A stretch of DNA of 64,000 bases. Source: Bacterioplanes sp965233665 (lineage in GTDB: Bacteria > Pseudomonadota > Gammaproteobacteria > Pseudomonadales > Oceanobacteraceae). Within the stretch, counting starts at the first letter, position 1, and every line of letters starts with the position of its first letter. The DNA lies in contig CBDDTG010000016.1 of the NCBI GenBank assembly GCA_965233665.1, forward strand, positions 41,422 to 105,421, read 5' to 3'. Shown here in pieces: positions 49,772-58,857 of this stretch. The notes under the pieces were generated by a model that made no database searches, was not told where the DNA came from, and was given only the letters and a program-made list of their open reading frames with translations. Made by a program: the position numbers and the translations under genes.

Positions 49772-49929
49772 TGCCTGCAATATTTGGCCGGCATACTCAT
49801 ATGTCAGGCCCACAGTGGTGGTTGGGGAACTAAATCTGTCACTGCCCCTCCAAGCATCTCGCTAACGGTAGCCAGTGCGGCATAATGACGATTAAGCTGA
49901 CGCCGGTTCAAAAAGGTAAAAGGTACTTC

Positions 49930-50790
49930 ATGAAGAAAACAATTCTGGCAGCCATGTTAGGGCTGACCGTAAGCACTGCCTCCGTTGCGGCAGAGACAGT
50001 CAATACACAGGAGCAGCAGCGCGTTGCCGTTGAGCAGCGTTTGGTGGATGCCTTTGGTCCACGTTTGCAAGTAAAAGACGTCACCGCGGTGGCGGCAAAG
50101 CAAATGCTGGAGGTTATCCTGGTCGACGGCTCCGTCGTTCACATGACGCCGGATATGGGCTATTTCATTTACCGTGATGAATTGTATCAGCTAGCAGCGG
50201 ATGGCCCGGTCAATGTTACCCAAAGCCGCTTGAATCCGCGCCGCGCTGAGCAGCTGGCTGCCATCGACAACAGCCAAACCGTGTTGTTTCCAGCCAAGGG
50301 CGAGCAAAAAGGTCTGATCAATGTCTTCACTGACATCGATTGCGGTTATTGTCAGAAGCTGCACCAGGAAATTCCACGTTTGAACGAGCTGGGCATCAGT
50401 GTGCGCTACTTGGCGTATCCACGTGCTGGGGTGAAGAACCCACAAACCGGAGCGCTGACGGATTCTTATCGCAAGATCAATTACGTCTGGTGTCAGGATG
50501 ACCGTAAAGAAGCCATGACAGTGATGAAAAATACCCAACGCGAGCTGGGTATGCTGGCGCAGCGTATGCGCGGCGGTGATGCTCGCGCCCAAGAGAAGTT
50601 CGAGGACATGCGTGAGCAAATGCAAAACATGGTGGCAGCCAGCAATGACTGCGGCGCGCCAGTGGCGGCTCAGTTTGAACTGGGTCAGGGCTTGGGAGTA
50701 ACAGGTACGCCGGCCATCATCGTTGACGATGGTCGCTTGTTCCCGGGTTATATGCCGGCCGACGCTTTGGCAGAGCGAGTGTTGAACTAA
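49930..50790 (+). CDS. dsbC: Periplasmic disulphide isomerase DsbC
   Basis: Reshuffles wrong disulphides in periplasmic proteins. The 286-residue precursor has a signal peptide (KKTILAAMLGLTVSTASVAA), an N-terminal dimerisation domain (about 25-110) and a thioredoxin-like domain with the active site DIDCGYCQKLHQEIP and the cis-proline region TGTPAIIVDDGRLFPGY. It is longer than the E. coli protein (236 residues) because of a helical, Arg/Met-rich insert at about residues 205-245 (GMLAQRMRGGDARAQEKFED). A second cysteine pair (VWCQDD and SNDCG) brackets the insert. ATG 49930 gives the signal peptide directly; 49885 would add 15 residues. Confidence 0.92.
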   Translation: MKKTILAAMLGLTVSTASVAAETVNTQEQQRVAVEQRLVDAFGPRLQVKDVTAVAAKQMLEVILVDGSVVHMTPDMGYFIYRDELYQLAADGPVNVTQSRLNPRRAEQLAAIDNSQTVLFPAKGEQKGLINVFTDIDCGYCQKLHQEIPRLNELGISVRYLAYPRAGVKNPQTGALTDSYRKINYVWCQDDRKEAMTVMKNTQRELGMLAQRMRGGDARAQEKFEDMREQMQNMVAASNDCGAPVAAQFELGQGLGVTGTPAIIVDDGRLFPGYMPADALAERVLN

Positions 50791-50814
50791 GCGCTGCACT
50801 GCATTGAGTAGATT

Positions 50815-50838
50815 AACGGGCCAATAGGCCCGTTTTTT
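50815..50838 (+). terminator. Terminator after dsbC
   Basis: Arms ACGGGCC and GGCCCGT around AATA, then TTTTTT, 25 bases after the stop. Confidence 0.93.
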
Positions 50839-50946
50839 GTGCCCGCAGATTAGTCACCGATGTGAGTAGAGCGAAAAAGCATCATTCTGACACTAAGCCC
50901 GTCATGACGGGGCTTGTAGGCGGTTACCAAATAATCGCCAACAGCT

Positions 50947-50969
50947 TTATCCACAGAAACTGTGGATCA
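50947..50969. promoter_or_regulatory. Paired inverted DnaA-box-like sequence 1
   Basis: TTATCCACA (perfect match to the DnaA box consensus TTATNCACA) is followed after 5 bases by TGTGGATCA, which is an inverted near-box. The two arms form a palindrome centred near 50958. A second such palindrome lies at 51243. Confidence 0.6.
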
Positions 50970-51242
50970 GTTAACGTAAACGTAATATTTAGATGCCCGC
51001 CCATGGGGCATAAATGTCTCTTTTTGCGGCACAAAATGCTTGACCATGGCATTTTTATGCACATCGACTTTTGATCTGCTGAGTTGGCCCTCTATTGTAT
51101 AGAAATATCTAGAGGTGCTTGCTTGACTTATCTAACCCATTGAAAAATATGAACTTTTATGGGTGGTTAAAAAGTAAACAATCTGTGTTCGGGCCTGAGT
51201 TTATCTGGCTTAGCGGTACATGCCGACAGATTATCCAGAGAA

Positions 51243-51265
51243 TTATCCACAGAATCTGTGGGAAA
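51243..51265. promoter_or_regulatory. Paired inverted DnaA-box-like sequence 2
   Basis: TTATCCACA followed by GAATC and TGTGGGAAA. A further partial box (TTATCCAGA) lies just upstream at 51231. The gene-free stretch 50840-51518 around these sites has no supported coding region. Confidence 0.6.
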
Positions 51266-51518
51266 CTGTCAATCTTTGAGGCGGGCCCGCAAGGTCAAGC
51301 GCAGGTCAAGATTTAGGTTGGTCAAAGTACGCCTTTTTATCGCGCTTATTGGCTTTATGCACAAGTGATCTATTGCAGAGATCTAATAGTTTGACGATTG
51401 GCGGTTGGCACGGCAATGTTTATAGCCGTTGCAACTGAATGATTTTTAAGCATTTTTTAAAGTGGCCTAAATGAATAAATAGGCCTCGGGCGCAGCCACG
51501 ATGCGCCCTGGCGGTGAT

Positions 51519-52328
51519 TTAGCAATATCCGTCCACGGAATTGTCCACAAGCGTGTCGCTGTCTTGGCACGATTCTGTGTGCAAGTTGGGTGTGAGTAGG
51601 CCGGGAGTCGGCAGCTGTGCTTGCCAGCCAAAGCGTGCGATCAGTTGCTGCCAAGTGTGATCCAGGGGCGCTTCAATGGTGATGGTTTCAGCGCTGAGCG
51701 GATGTTGAAAACTGAGCTGCCAGGCATGCAGCAGCAGCCGACCGGCGTCAAAATGATCACGAAAATAGCGGCTGTGCCTGCCTTTGCCATAGCGCGCGTC
51801 GCCGATAATGGGATGGCTTAGATGCTTGAGATGACGGCGAATCTGATGTTTGCGGCCGGTGTGCGGCAAAGCTTCCACCAGCGAATAGCGCGATTGTGGG
51901 TATTTATCAATTTCGATGGGCAGCTCTACTTGGGCCAAGCAACGAAAATCCGTGCGTGCTTCTTGTGCCGGTTTGATGCGCTCATGGCGGGCGTATTTGT
52001 CCACCGGTGGCACCAGGGGCTTATCTAGCTCAGTCCACTCTGGCATGTAACCGCGCACGATCGCCAAATAGCGTTTGCTGACTTGTTGCTGGCGCCATTG
52101 CTCGACCACCAAGCTTGCGATGTCAGGCGTCAAAGCAAACATCAAAACGCCAGACGTGGGTTTATCCAAGCGATGCACTGGATAAACACGCTGGCCTACA
52201 TAGTCGCGCACCAGTTGCAGGGCAAAACGGGTTTCGTGGCGATCAATCTCACTGCGGTGCACCAGCAAGCCACTGGGCTTGTTGATCGCAATTAAATGAT
52301 CATCCTGAAAAAGAACGTCGACGGACAT
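51519..52328 (-). CDS. truC: tRNA pseudouridine-65 synthase TruC
   Basis: An RluA-family pseudouridine synthase acting on U65 of tRNAs. The 269-residue protein shows LIAINKPSGLLVHRSEID, the catalytic VYPVHRLDKPTSGVLMFAL (Asp), KRYLAIVRGYMP, and the TruC-type HTGRKHQIRRHLKHLSHPIIGDARYG followed by LLHAWQLSFQHP. The start at 52328 (MSVDVLFQDD) aligns with the family; the frame runs 13 codons further upstream without need. It has a C-terminal tail of about 25 residues (TPGLLTPNLHTESCQDSD) not typical of the core fold. Confidence 0.9.
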   Translation of the reverse strand: MSVDVLFQDDHLIAINKPSGLLVHRSEIDRHETRFALQLVRDYVGQRVYPVHRLDKPTSGVLMFALTPDIASLVVEQWRQQQVSKRYLAIVRGYMPEWTELDKPLVPPVDKYARHERIKPAQEARTDFRCLAQVELPIEIDKYPQSRYSLVEALPHTGRKHQIRRHLKHLSHPIIGDARYGKGRHSRYFRDHFDAGRLLLHAWQLSFQHPLSAETITIEAPLDHTWQQLIARFGWQAQLPTPGLLTPNLHTESCQDSDTLVDNSVDGYC

Positions 52329-52508
52329 AGCAATACCTGGCAAAGAAACAGTCGCCATCATAGTCATGGCGGCGCCGCCGGCAAGCGAAAACCGCTAGCA
52401 GGCTGGTTGGCGACAGTGATGGGCGAATGCAGGTGGCGGCAGCGCACTTTTGATGCAGAGTCTGTGGCAAAGCTCGCTGCAACCACAGAGCGTGCTTAAT
52501 CCCAGCGA

Positions 52509-53024
52509 TTAATCCAAAGGAGCGTGCAGCAAATCTGGCTCAATGGTAGGCTGGCCCAGCTGCTGCAATACCGCGCTGATTTGCCCGCGATAGTGCGTGT
52601 GATGGTTGAATAAATGCTGCAGTATTCGGTCTAGGCCAACGCTGAGCTCGTCGTCATCGCCGTACACCAACACAGCGCGAGCATCGTCTTGGCGCAGCAA
52701 ATCGCACCAGCGTTGCAGCACATCGTCTATGCGCTCGCGTACTGGCTGCAGGTCTTTTAGCTGTGGATAGTACAGTTGGCGATCATCTTTCACTGGCGGC
52801 AGGTCATTCAGCTCTTCCAGCATCGGGTAAATCGGCTGTAGACGCCCAAGCCACAGCAAATCGGTGGCGAGCAGGTGATTCCAGCAGCCGCAGAGAGAAC
52901 CGTGCGCCAAGCCGACATCCTGCTGTTGTTGTTCGCTGGGCAAAGTCAGGCTGGCATTGAGAAGTTGCGCGTTCATCCAGCGGTTGTAGCGCGCTGAGCG
53001 TCGATAGTGATCGGACCAGGGCAT
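52509..53024 (-). CDS. DinB family protein
   Basis: A 171-residue four-helix-bundle protein of the DinB superfamily. It begins DHYRRSARYNRWMNAQLLNA, continues through GSLCGCWNHLLATDLLWLGRL and ends HLFNHHTHYRGQISAVLQQLG. The histidines in these three blocks could form the usual metal site. Most members are thiol-dependent transferases or unknown. The start at 53024 follows CGGAGACTGCC; an upstream ATG at 53075 lacks a site. It is divergent from the large peptidase-like gene at 53129. Confidence 0.82.
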   Translation of the reverse strand: MPWSDHYRRSARYNRWMNAQLLNASLTLPSEQQQQDVGLAHGSLCGCWNHLLATDLLWLGRLQPIYPMLEELNDLPPVKDDRQLYYPQLKDLQPVRERIDDVLQRWCDLLRQDDARAVLVYGDDDELSVGLDRILQHLFNHHTHYRGQISAVLQQLGQPTIEPDLLHAPLD

Positions 53025-53128
53025 GGCAGTCTCCGCGTTGTTGGTTTTGACGTATACCCATTGTAGGCCTGACAAGCCGCCTGACAGCCCTTATGATTCG
53101 CTGCTGTGCTGTTGAGCGGATAAGGACA

Positions 53129-55915
53129 ATGCGCGCTTTATTACTGTTGATCATGTTAGCGAGTACTTTGGCGAGTGCTCAGCCCGTTGCCTGGAATGAA
53201 ACGGACAATCGCTGGCTTACCAGCACCTCTGAGCACTTTCACGTGCATTACCTTGAACCGCATCAGGCCATGGCAGAGCGTTCGTTGGCCATTGCCGAGC
53301 AGGTGCACCAGCAACTGCTGCCGTTTTTTGGTCAAGCGCCCGAGGCGCGCACGCACATGGTGTTGGTGGATGACTTCGATTTTTCCAATGGCTGGGCCAC
53401 GCCCTTGCCCTTTGCACAAATTCGTTTGTTTGCCTCGCCACCCCAGCAGGTATCGTCGCTCGAGCACAATGATGATTGGCTGCAAAGCCTGATTCGCCAC
53501 GAGTACGTGCATGTGCTGCACATGGAAATGCAGAGCGGCAGTGTCGAGCACGCACGCAATGTGTTTGGCCGCGTGGCGTTGTGGCCCCTTCCACCTTTGT
53601 CGGCTTTTCCCCACGCTTTTACCCCATCGATGTTATTGGAAGGTTTGGCGGTCTATTTAGAGACCAACGCCGAGCAGGGCTTTGGCCGTCTGCAAGGCAG
53701 CTATTACCGCATGCAAATGCGCAGCGAAGTGTTGGCCGGTGAGCTGGATGATATGAATTCCGTGATCGTGGCGCGGCGCGAATGGCCCAGTAACCGCGCC
53801 TATTTATACGGTGCTTATTTTATTGAGTTTTTGATCGAGGAGCATGGCGAAGCGCGGGTGCAGTCCTTTCTGAATCGGTATTCCGCTCAGCTGTTGCAGT
53901 ACGTGCTGCTCGACAGCGCGTTTCGCAACAGTTTTCATCGCTCCCTCGATGGCCTTTGGCAAGAATTTCAGCCCTGGCTAGAACAGCGCTTTGGTGCTGA
54001 AATTGCGGCGCTGCAACAGCACAGTACGGCGTCAAAGCGCTGGTCGTTTGCCAGCCGCAATCGCCAGCCAATGGCCAGTGATGGTCAGCGCTTGTGGTAT
54101 GTCGAGGACAACGGTGAAGATCGCCGCCAGCTGGTGCTACGTCAAGGCGACCAGCCCCCTCAGCCTGTGGCGAGCGCTAAAGGTGTACGCGCACTGGCTT
54201 ACAACGAGCATGGCGAGCTGGCTGCTCTGCGGCTGATTTCTTACGCCAGTGGCCGCAGCTGGAATGATTTGTTTGTATTGCAGCAAGGGCGCTGGCAGCG
54301 CTTGACGGACGGGCAACGCTTGCGTGATCTGGCCTGGGACGCCAGCCAGCAGCGCTGGTTGGCCACACGTACCATTGCCGGTCTGAGCGAACTGGTGAGC
54401 ATTGATCGCCAAGGCCGGTTAGCTCGGCTATGGCAAGGCCAAGCGGGAGATGTGCTGGGGGAGCTGGCAGTGAGCGCCGCCGGCGTGGTCGTGGCGGCGT
54501 ACAAGTCACGCGGCCAAGGCTGGGATTTGGCCCGCTATCAGGGGCAGCAGTGGGTGCCGCTGACGCAATCGCTGGCGGTCGAAAACAGCCCAGCGTTTTT
54601 GCCCGATGGGCGACTGGTGTTCAGTGCCGACTACCAAGGCGTATTTGATCTTTGGGCGCTATCACTGGCAGGCGAAGAACTCCCGCTGCAGCGCCTGACT
54701 CGTGGTGTAAGCGGTGCATTTGAGCCCCTTGCGTGGCGCGGTGAGCTGGTGTGGCAGCAGTATCACGCGCAAGGTTTTCAGCTGCATTCGGCGCCATTGC
54801 AGGAGCTTGAGGCCTACCGTCTTGACCATTGGCAGGGGCAATACGACTACGCCTGGATCGACGCTAAATCCTACCCCAGTCAGGAGTATTCGCCTTGGAG
54901 CACCTTGCGGCCACGCTACTGGCTGCCTATTTGGCAGTTTGGTAATGATGAAAGCTACCTGGGGCTGGTCAGCAGCGGCCAGGATGCGCTGGCACGCCAT
55001 AGTTACAGCGCTCAACTGCGCTACAACACCAGTCAGAAGCAGGCTGAATGGAACTTGAGTTATGGCTTTGATAACCGCTGGGCGTTGAATTGGATGCGCC
55101 AGCATCAAGTCGACGATGTTGGCATTGCCGAGCTGACTCGGCGTGAAGACCAGTTTGTGTTGGCGCGCTACAACTTATGGCCAACGCTGGAGGATCAATG
55201 GCGCTGGAGCCTCGGTCTTAGCCATGAATACGAGCGCTGGATCAGTGCCGAGGGGCCGGTCATATTTGATCGCGGCGGTATTCGCGAGAGCCTGGTGGGC
55301 GTTGCCACTCGCTTTGATAATCGTGAAAGCTTTATCAATGTCCCCGGTGTGGGGTGGGGCAGTTATGTCAGCTTGGTGGCGGAAACCAACGAGGCACTGC
55401 CCAGTGACTACGACGGCGAGCGCTACCAGTTGGAGCTGCGTCATACCCTGGATTTACCCGGCCGCCAAACTTTGACTATGGCCGCCGTCTGCGCCGGTGC
55501 TGACCCACTCGCTCAGCCATTTCGCATTGGTGGTAGCGAGCTGGGAGCAGAGCAAGTGCTGTTCGGTCGTGATGAGTTCAGCCTGCGTGGTTACGACAGC
55601 AACGCCGCGGTGGGTCGCTACCTGTATCGTGGCCAGTTGCGCTATCAACGCTGGCTCGGCCGGGTAGAGCGTAACTGGAATACTTGGCCCTTGGGCTTGG
55701 GTGACTGGTACGGAAACCTGTTTTTCGAGCAAGGCAGCGCTTGGTCGGACGGTCAAAGTAGGCCCGCTTTGGCGTCCGTGGGTGCTGAACTGAGTGCGGA
55801 GCTCATTCTTGGCTATCGCTTGGCGCTACCTTTGACGGCCGGTATGGCTTATGGCTTTAATGACGAGCGCAGCGGTGGCGCCAAGGTGTACCTGCGCACG
55901 TCATTAGCGTTTTAA
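53129..55915 (+). CDS. Outer-membrane peptidase-like protein: zincin, beta-propeller and beta-barrel
   Basis: A 928-residue exported protein with an unusual domain order. The signal peptide ALLLLIMLASTLASA is followed by a metallopeptidase-like domain: FHVHYLEPHQAMAERSLAIAEQV, then SLIRHEYVHVLHMEMQSG with HExxH, and LEGLAVYLETNAEQG with a downstream Glu, as in gluzincin/MA-like peptidases. From about residue 300 to 600 come propeller-like repeats (RLWYVEDNGEDRRQLVL, FLPDGRLVFSADYQGVFDLWAL). From about 610 to the C-terminus come strands typical of an outer-membrane barrel of the Omp85/surface-antigen type, with GRDEFSLRGYDS and the final FNDERSGGAKVYLRTSLAF. The start follows AAGGACA. The last bases overlap the convergent DUF924 gene. 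Confidence 0.8.
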   Translation: MRALLLLIMLASTLASAQPVAWNETDNRWLTSTSEHFHVHYLEPHQAMAERSLAIAEQVHQQLLPFFGQAPEARTHMVLVDDFDFSNGWATPLPFAQIRLFASPPQQVSSLEHNDDWLQSLIRHEYVHVLHMEMQSGSVEHARNVFGRVALWPLPPLSAFPHAFTPSMLLEGLAVYLETNAEQGFGRLQGSYYRMQMRSEVLAGELDDMNSVIVARREWPSNRAYLYGAYFIEFLIEEHGEARVQSFLNRYSAQLLQYVLLDSAFRNSFHRSLDGLWQEFQPWLEQRFGAEIAALQQHSTASKRWSFASRNRQPMASDGQRLWYVEDNGEDRRQLVLRQGDQPPQPVASAKGVRALAYNEHGELAALRLISYASGRSWNDLFVLQQGRWQRLTDGQRLRDLAWDASQQRWLATRTIAGLSELVSIDRQGRLARLWQGQAGDVLGELAVSAAGVVVAAYKSRGQGWDLARYQGQQWVPLTQSLAVENSPAFLPDGRLVFSADYQGVFDLWALSLAGEELPLQRLTRGVSGAFEPLAWRGELVWQQYHAQGFQLHSAPLQELEAYRLDHWQGQYDYAWIDAKSYPSQEYSPWSTLRPRYWLPIWQFGNDESYLGLVSSGQDALARHSYSAQLRYNTSQKQAEWNLSYGFDNRWALNWMRQHQVDDVGIAELTRREDQFVLARYNLWPTLEDQWRWSLGLSHEYERWISAEGPVIFDRGGIRESLVGVATRFDNRESFINVPGVGWGSYVSLVAETNEALPSDYDGERYQLELRHTLDLPGRQTLTMAAVCAGADPLAQPFRIGGSELGAEQVLFGRDEFSLRGYDSNAAVGRYLYRGQLRYQRWLGRVERNWNTWPLGLGDWYGNLFFEQGSAWSDGQSRPALASVGAELSAELILGYRLALPLTAGMAYGFNDERSGGAKVYLRTSLAF

Positions 55916-56508
55916 AACCCGGAACCTGGCTGGGTTAAAAACTGCCGCTCGTCGTTGCTAGACGGGCGGTTCAACAGCGCGTTGCGGTGCGGAAAGCGGC
56001 CAAAGCGCTGGATGATTTGCTGGTGGCGGCGGCCAAACTCTAAATAATTCTCCGCCTCACTAGCAAAACTTGCCGGCGCATCAGCACGTAACTGCGCCAG
56101 CTTTTCCATGCATAAGTTCTGCATGGCCTCGCTTTCGGCGTGCTCCAATGGCAAGTAGTAAAACAGCCGCTGAATCGGCCTTACTTGTCGGTCAGCTCCC
56201 TGACGAATGCCTTCTAACGCCCATTCAAGCGCCAGGGCGTCTTGGGTAAAGCTCATGGCGTTGTCGCGGTACATATTGCGGCTGAACTGATCCAACACGA
56301 TGATGGCTGCTAAACGGCCATCCGCGCTGGTGAGCCAGTCACGGTGTTCACCGCGCAGCAAGGCTTTGAGTGTTGGCTCAAAGCGCTGGCGAATGGTGTC
56401 ATCGGTGGCGGCGTCTTTATGCCACCAAAGTTTGGCTTGGCGTTGACTTATCTCATGGTCAGTGGCGTCAGCACCAAACCAAAACGCGAGTACGTCGTTT
56501 TTATTCAT
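55912..56508 (-). CDS. DUF924 family protein
   Basis: A 198-residue helical protein of unknown function. LAFWFGADATDHEISQRQAKLWWHKD, GRLAAIIVLDQFSRNMYRD, AFTQD-type segment and RLFYYLPLEHAES are the DUF924 signatures, related to TPR-like folds. The start at 56508 (MNKNDVLAFWF) follows GCAGAGATGAA. Its stop overlaps the stop of the convergent upstream gene by 4 bases, so transcription of the two may interfere. Confidence 0.85.
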   Translation of the reverse strand: MNKNDVLAFWFGADATDHEISQRQAKLWWHKDAATDDTIRQRFEPTLKALLRGEHRDWLTSADGRLAAIIVLDQFSRNMYRDNAMSFTQDALALEWALEGIRQGADRQVRPIQRLFYYLPLEHAESEAMQNLCMEKLAQLRADAPASFASEAENYLEFGRRHQQIIQRFGRFPHRNALLNRPSSNDERQFLTQPGSGF

Positions 56509-56589
56509 TTCATCTCTGCCGTCTGTCATCTGGCTGGGCTACCATAGCGAGCGTTCGGACGACCTGCAAACCGGGGGATAACAGCGGTA

Positions 56590-58170
56590 ATGGATTTTTT
56601 GTGGATTCTGGTGGCATTTGCCGGTGGCTTTTTGATGAAGCAAATTGGCATGCCGCCACTGGTGGGTTTTTTATTGGCCGGTTTTGGCCTGCACGCAGCG
56701 GGGGTCGAACCGGCTGCCAATTTACAAACTCTGGCGGATTTAGGCATTACTTTGATGCTGTTCACCATCGGTTTAAAACTGGACGTTAGGGCGTTAATCC
56801 GGCCAGAGGTGTGGGCCACCACCACTTTGAACACCGCCATTTGGACAGTGCTGCTTATCGGACTGTTGGTGTTGGCTTCCTGGCTCGGTATCAGCCATTA
56901 CTACGATGTTAGCTGGACCACCCAAGCGCTGATTGGCTTTGCGCTGAGTTTTTCCTCCACCGTGTGTGTGGTGAAAATGCTGGAGGAATCGTCAGAGCTA
57001 AAGGCCAAACATGGGCGTTTAGCGCTGGGTATCCTGATTATTCAGGACATTTTCGCGGTGTTATTTCTGGTGGCTTCGACGGGTAAAGTACCGTCGATAT
57101 GGGCGCTGGCGTTGCTGTTGCTGTGGTTTGCACGGCCGTTGCTGTACCGTCTCGTGCAGGCTGCCGGCCATGGTGAGCTGTTGCCATTGTTGGGCTTCTT
57201 TTTGGCCTTGGGCGGCTCAGAGCTGTTCTACGCCGTCGACTTAAAGGGCGATCTGGGCGCGCTGGTGGTCGGTATGCTGCTGGCCCGCCACCCCAAAGGC
57301 TCAGAGCTTTATAAAGCCTTGATGGGCTTTAAAGATTTGTTCCTGATCGGCTTTTTCTTGTCGATTGGCTTTACCGCGCTGCCCAGCGCAGATATGGCTG
57401 TCAGCGCTGCCATGCTGCTGCTGATTTTGGTGGCCAAGTTTGCTTTGTTCTTCTGGCTTTTGACGCGTTTTAAGGTGTCTGGCCGCTCTTCCTATCTGGC
57501 GGCGCTGGCACTGACCAACTACAGCGAGTTTGGCTTGATCGTGGCGCATTTGAGCGTCAAGAATGGCTGGATGTCGGAGGACTGGCTGGTCATCATCGCG
57601 CTGGTGATGTCAGTGTCCTTTATTCTCAGCAGCTTTTTATACCGTCGTGCTCACCATATTTATGCGCTGCACAAAGATACCTTTAACCGCTTTGAGCGCA
57701 GCGGTGTGGCACCCAAATTTGAGCGTCCGGCCAATGCTGAAATTCTGATTTTGGGCATGGGCCGTGTGGGCAAAGGCGCGTATCAGGCGATTACGCCAGA
57801 TTACCCAGAACAGGTATGGGGCATTGAATCGGACAGCGAGCGCGTGGCGCGGCTGCGGCAAGAAGGCATTTGTGTTGCGTTGGGGGATTCCGATGACCTG
57901 GAGTTTTGGCAGCAGGCACTCAAGCCGGGTGCCAATGGTCGCGCCGTGCAACTGGTGATGTTAGCGCTGCCGTCGCAGGTTGAAATGCTCAGTACCTTGG
58001 AAATGCTGCGCTTGGCGGGTTACCAAGGTCGCACAGCGGCGGTGGCGCGCTACGAAGATGAGCGTCAGCAGCTGTTGGAGTTGGGTGTGGATGTGGTGTT
58101 CAACTACTACGCCGAAGTAGGCGCCGGTTTTGCGGCTGAAACCCGGCCATTGTTGCAATCAGAGGCTTAA
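56590..58170 (+). CDS. CPA2 family cation:proton antiporter with RCK/TrkA-N domain (Kef-type)
   Basis: A 526-residue inner-membrane exchanger. The first 380 residues contain 11-12 membrane segments (FLWILVAFAGGFLMKQIG, LGITLMLFTIGLKLDVRAL, ALSFSSTVCVVKMLEESSE and DLKGDLGALVVGMLLARHP with the acidic residues of the transport core). The C-terminal part (about 385-526) is a Rossmann RCK_N domain, EILILGMGRVGKGAYQAITPD (GxGxxG), VWGIESDSERVARLRQEG and VALGDSDDLEFW, which should bind NAD(H) or another nucleotide as a gate. It resembles YbaL/KefB. The transported ion (K+ or Na+) is not decidable. No KefF-type partner gene is adjacent. Confidence 0.9.
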   Translation: MDFLWILVAFAGGFLMKQIGMPPLVGFLLAGFGLHAAGVEPAANLQTLADLGITLMLFTIGLKLDVRALIRPEVWATTTLNTAIWTVLLIGLLVLASWLGISHYYDVSWTTQALIGFALSFSSTVCVVKMLEESSELKAKHGRLALGILIIQDIFAVLFLVASTGKVPSIWALALLLLWFARPLLYRLVQAAGHGELLPLLGFFLALGGSELFYAVDLKGDLGALVVGMLLARHPKGSELYKALMGFKDLFLIGFFLSIGFTALPSADMAVSAAMLLLILVAKFALFFWLLTRFKVSGRSSYLAALALTNYSEFGLIVAHLSVKNGWMSEDWLVIIALVMSVSFILSSFLYRRAHHIYALHKDTFNRFERSGVAPKFERPANAEILILGMGRVGKGAYQAITPDYPEQVWGIESDSERVARLRQEGICVALGDSDDLEFWQQALKPGANGRAVQLVMLALPSQVEMLSTLEMLRLAGYQGRTAAVARYEDERQQLLELGVDVVFNYYAEVGAGFAAETRPLLQSEA

Positions 58171-58184
58171 AACCTCTGATGCTG

Positions 58185-58715
58185 TTAGCTGTTTTTCAGC
58201 CACTCGGTGACTTGCTGCGGTGAGTTTAAGCGCTGCAGCTCGCCACTGGGATGGGCAAAGCCTTCGTGCTCAAAGTGCTGCAGCAAATCTAACAGGGCCT
58301 GCCAGTAGTGGTTGATGTTGTAGCACGCGCAAGGCTTGCTGTGATCGCCAAGGCCGGCCCAGCACCAGATTTCGATCAGTTCATCTAAGGTTCCTATGCC
58401 GCCGGGCAAGGCCAGAAAACCATCGGCCAGCTCGGCCATTTTGGCTTTGCGCTCGTGCATGCTGGCAACGCGAATCATCTGGCTTAGGCCCGTGTGGCCA
58501 ACTTCACGTAGCTCTAACGCGTGGGGAATCACGCCAATCACCTCACCGCCAGCCGCCAATGCAGCATCAGCAATGGTGCCCATCAGTCCGGTATGTCCGC
58601 CGCCATACACAATGCCGATGCCCTGCTGGGCAAGGTGGGTCGCTAATTGTGCAGCAGCCTGCTGATATTGCTTGTGCTTGCCGAGGCGTGCACCACAATA
58701 AATGGCCAGTCGCAT
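58185..58715 (-). CDS. LOG family protein (Rossmann fold, TIGR00730 type)
   Basis: A 176-residue nucleotide 5'-monophosphate nucleosidase-type protein. The family motif PGGIGTLDELIEIWCW is complete and RVASMHERKAKM supplies the conserved Arg-Lys pair. GIVYGGGHTGLMGTIADAAL is the N-terminal nucleotide loop. In plants and some bacteria such proteins release cytokinin bases; in many bacteria the role is general nucleotide recycling. Two shifted paralogues are common per genome. It converges on the antiporter gene, 14 bp away. Confidence 0.88.
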   Translation of the reverse strand: MRLAIYCGARLGKHKQYQQAAAQLATHLAQQGIGIVYGGGHTGLMGTIADAALAAGGEVIGVIPHALELREVGHTGLSQMIRVASMHERKAKMAELADGFLALPGGIGTLDELIEIWCWAGLGDHSKPCACYNINHYWQALLDLLQHFEHEGFAHPSGELQRLNSPQQVTEWLKNS

Positions 58716-58821
58716 GAGGGTGGTATCTCTTTGTTGCCTGTGGGTGGTTGTCTATAGGTGGTTGTCTGTGGAGGTAAGTTATATCACAGGCCCTGTGGGC
58801 GTTTGCAAGAAGGGCGGGGGT

Positions 58822-58853
58822 AGACCAGCGGCATGGCAGCCGCTGGTCTTATT
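58822..58853 (-). terminator. Hairpin between the small exported protein and LOG genes
   Basis: Arms AGACCAGCGGC and GCCGCTGGTCT with a short loop, starting a few bases after the small exported protein's stop on the minus strand. Confidence 0.75.
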
Positions 58854-58857
58854 GGCG

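Larger units (their letters stand above)
50839..51518. other. AT-rich gene-free region with DnaA-box-like palindromes
   Basis: 680 bases, clearly AT-richer than the genes on either side, between dsbC and truC. Holds the two palindromes listed separately. Frames of 65-70 codons exist but look non-coding. No replication gene is near. Confidence 0.5.

Noticed and set aside
50839..51518. Chromosomal replication origin
   Set aside because: Only two box pairs, no dnaA, dnaN, gyrB, mnmG or rpmH nearby, and the flanking genes are an ordinary ribosomal operon and truC.
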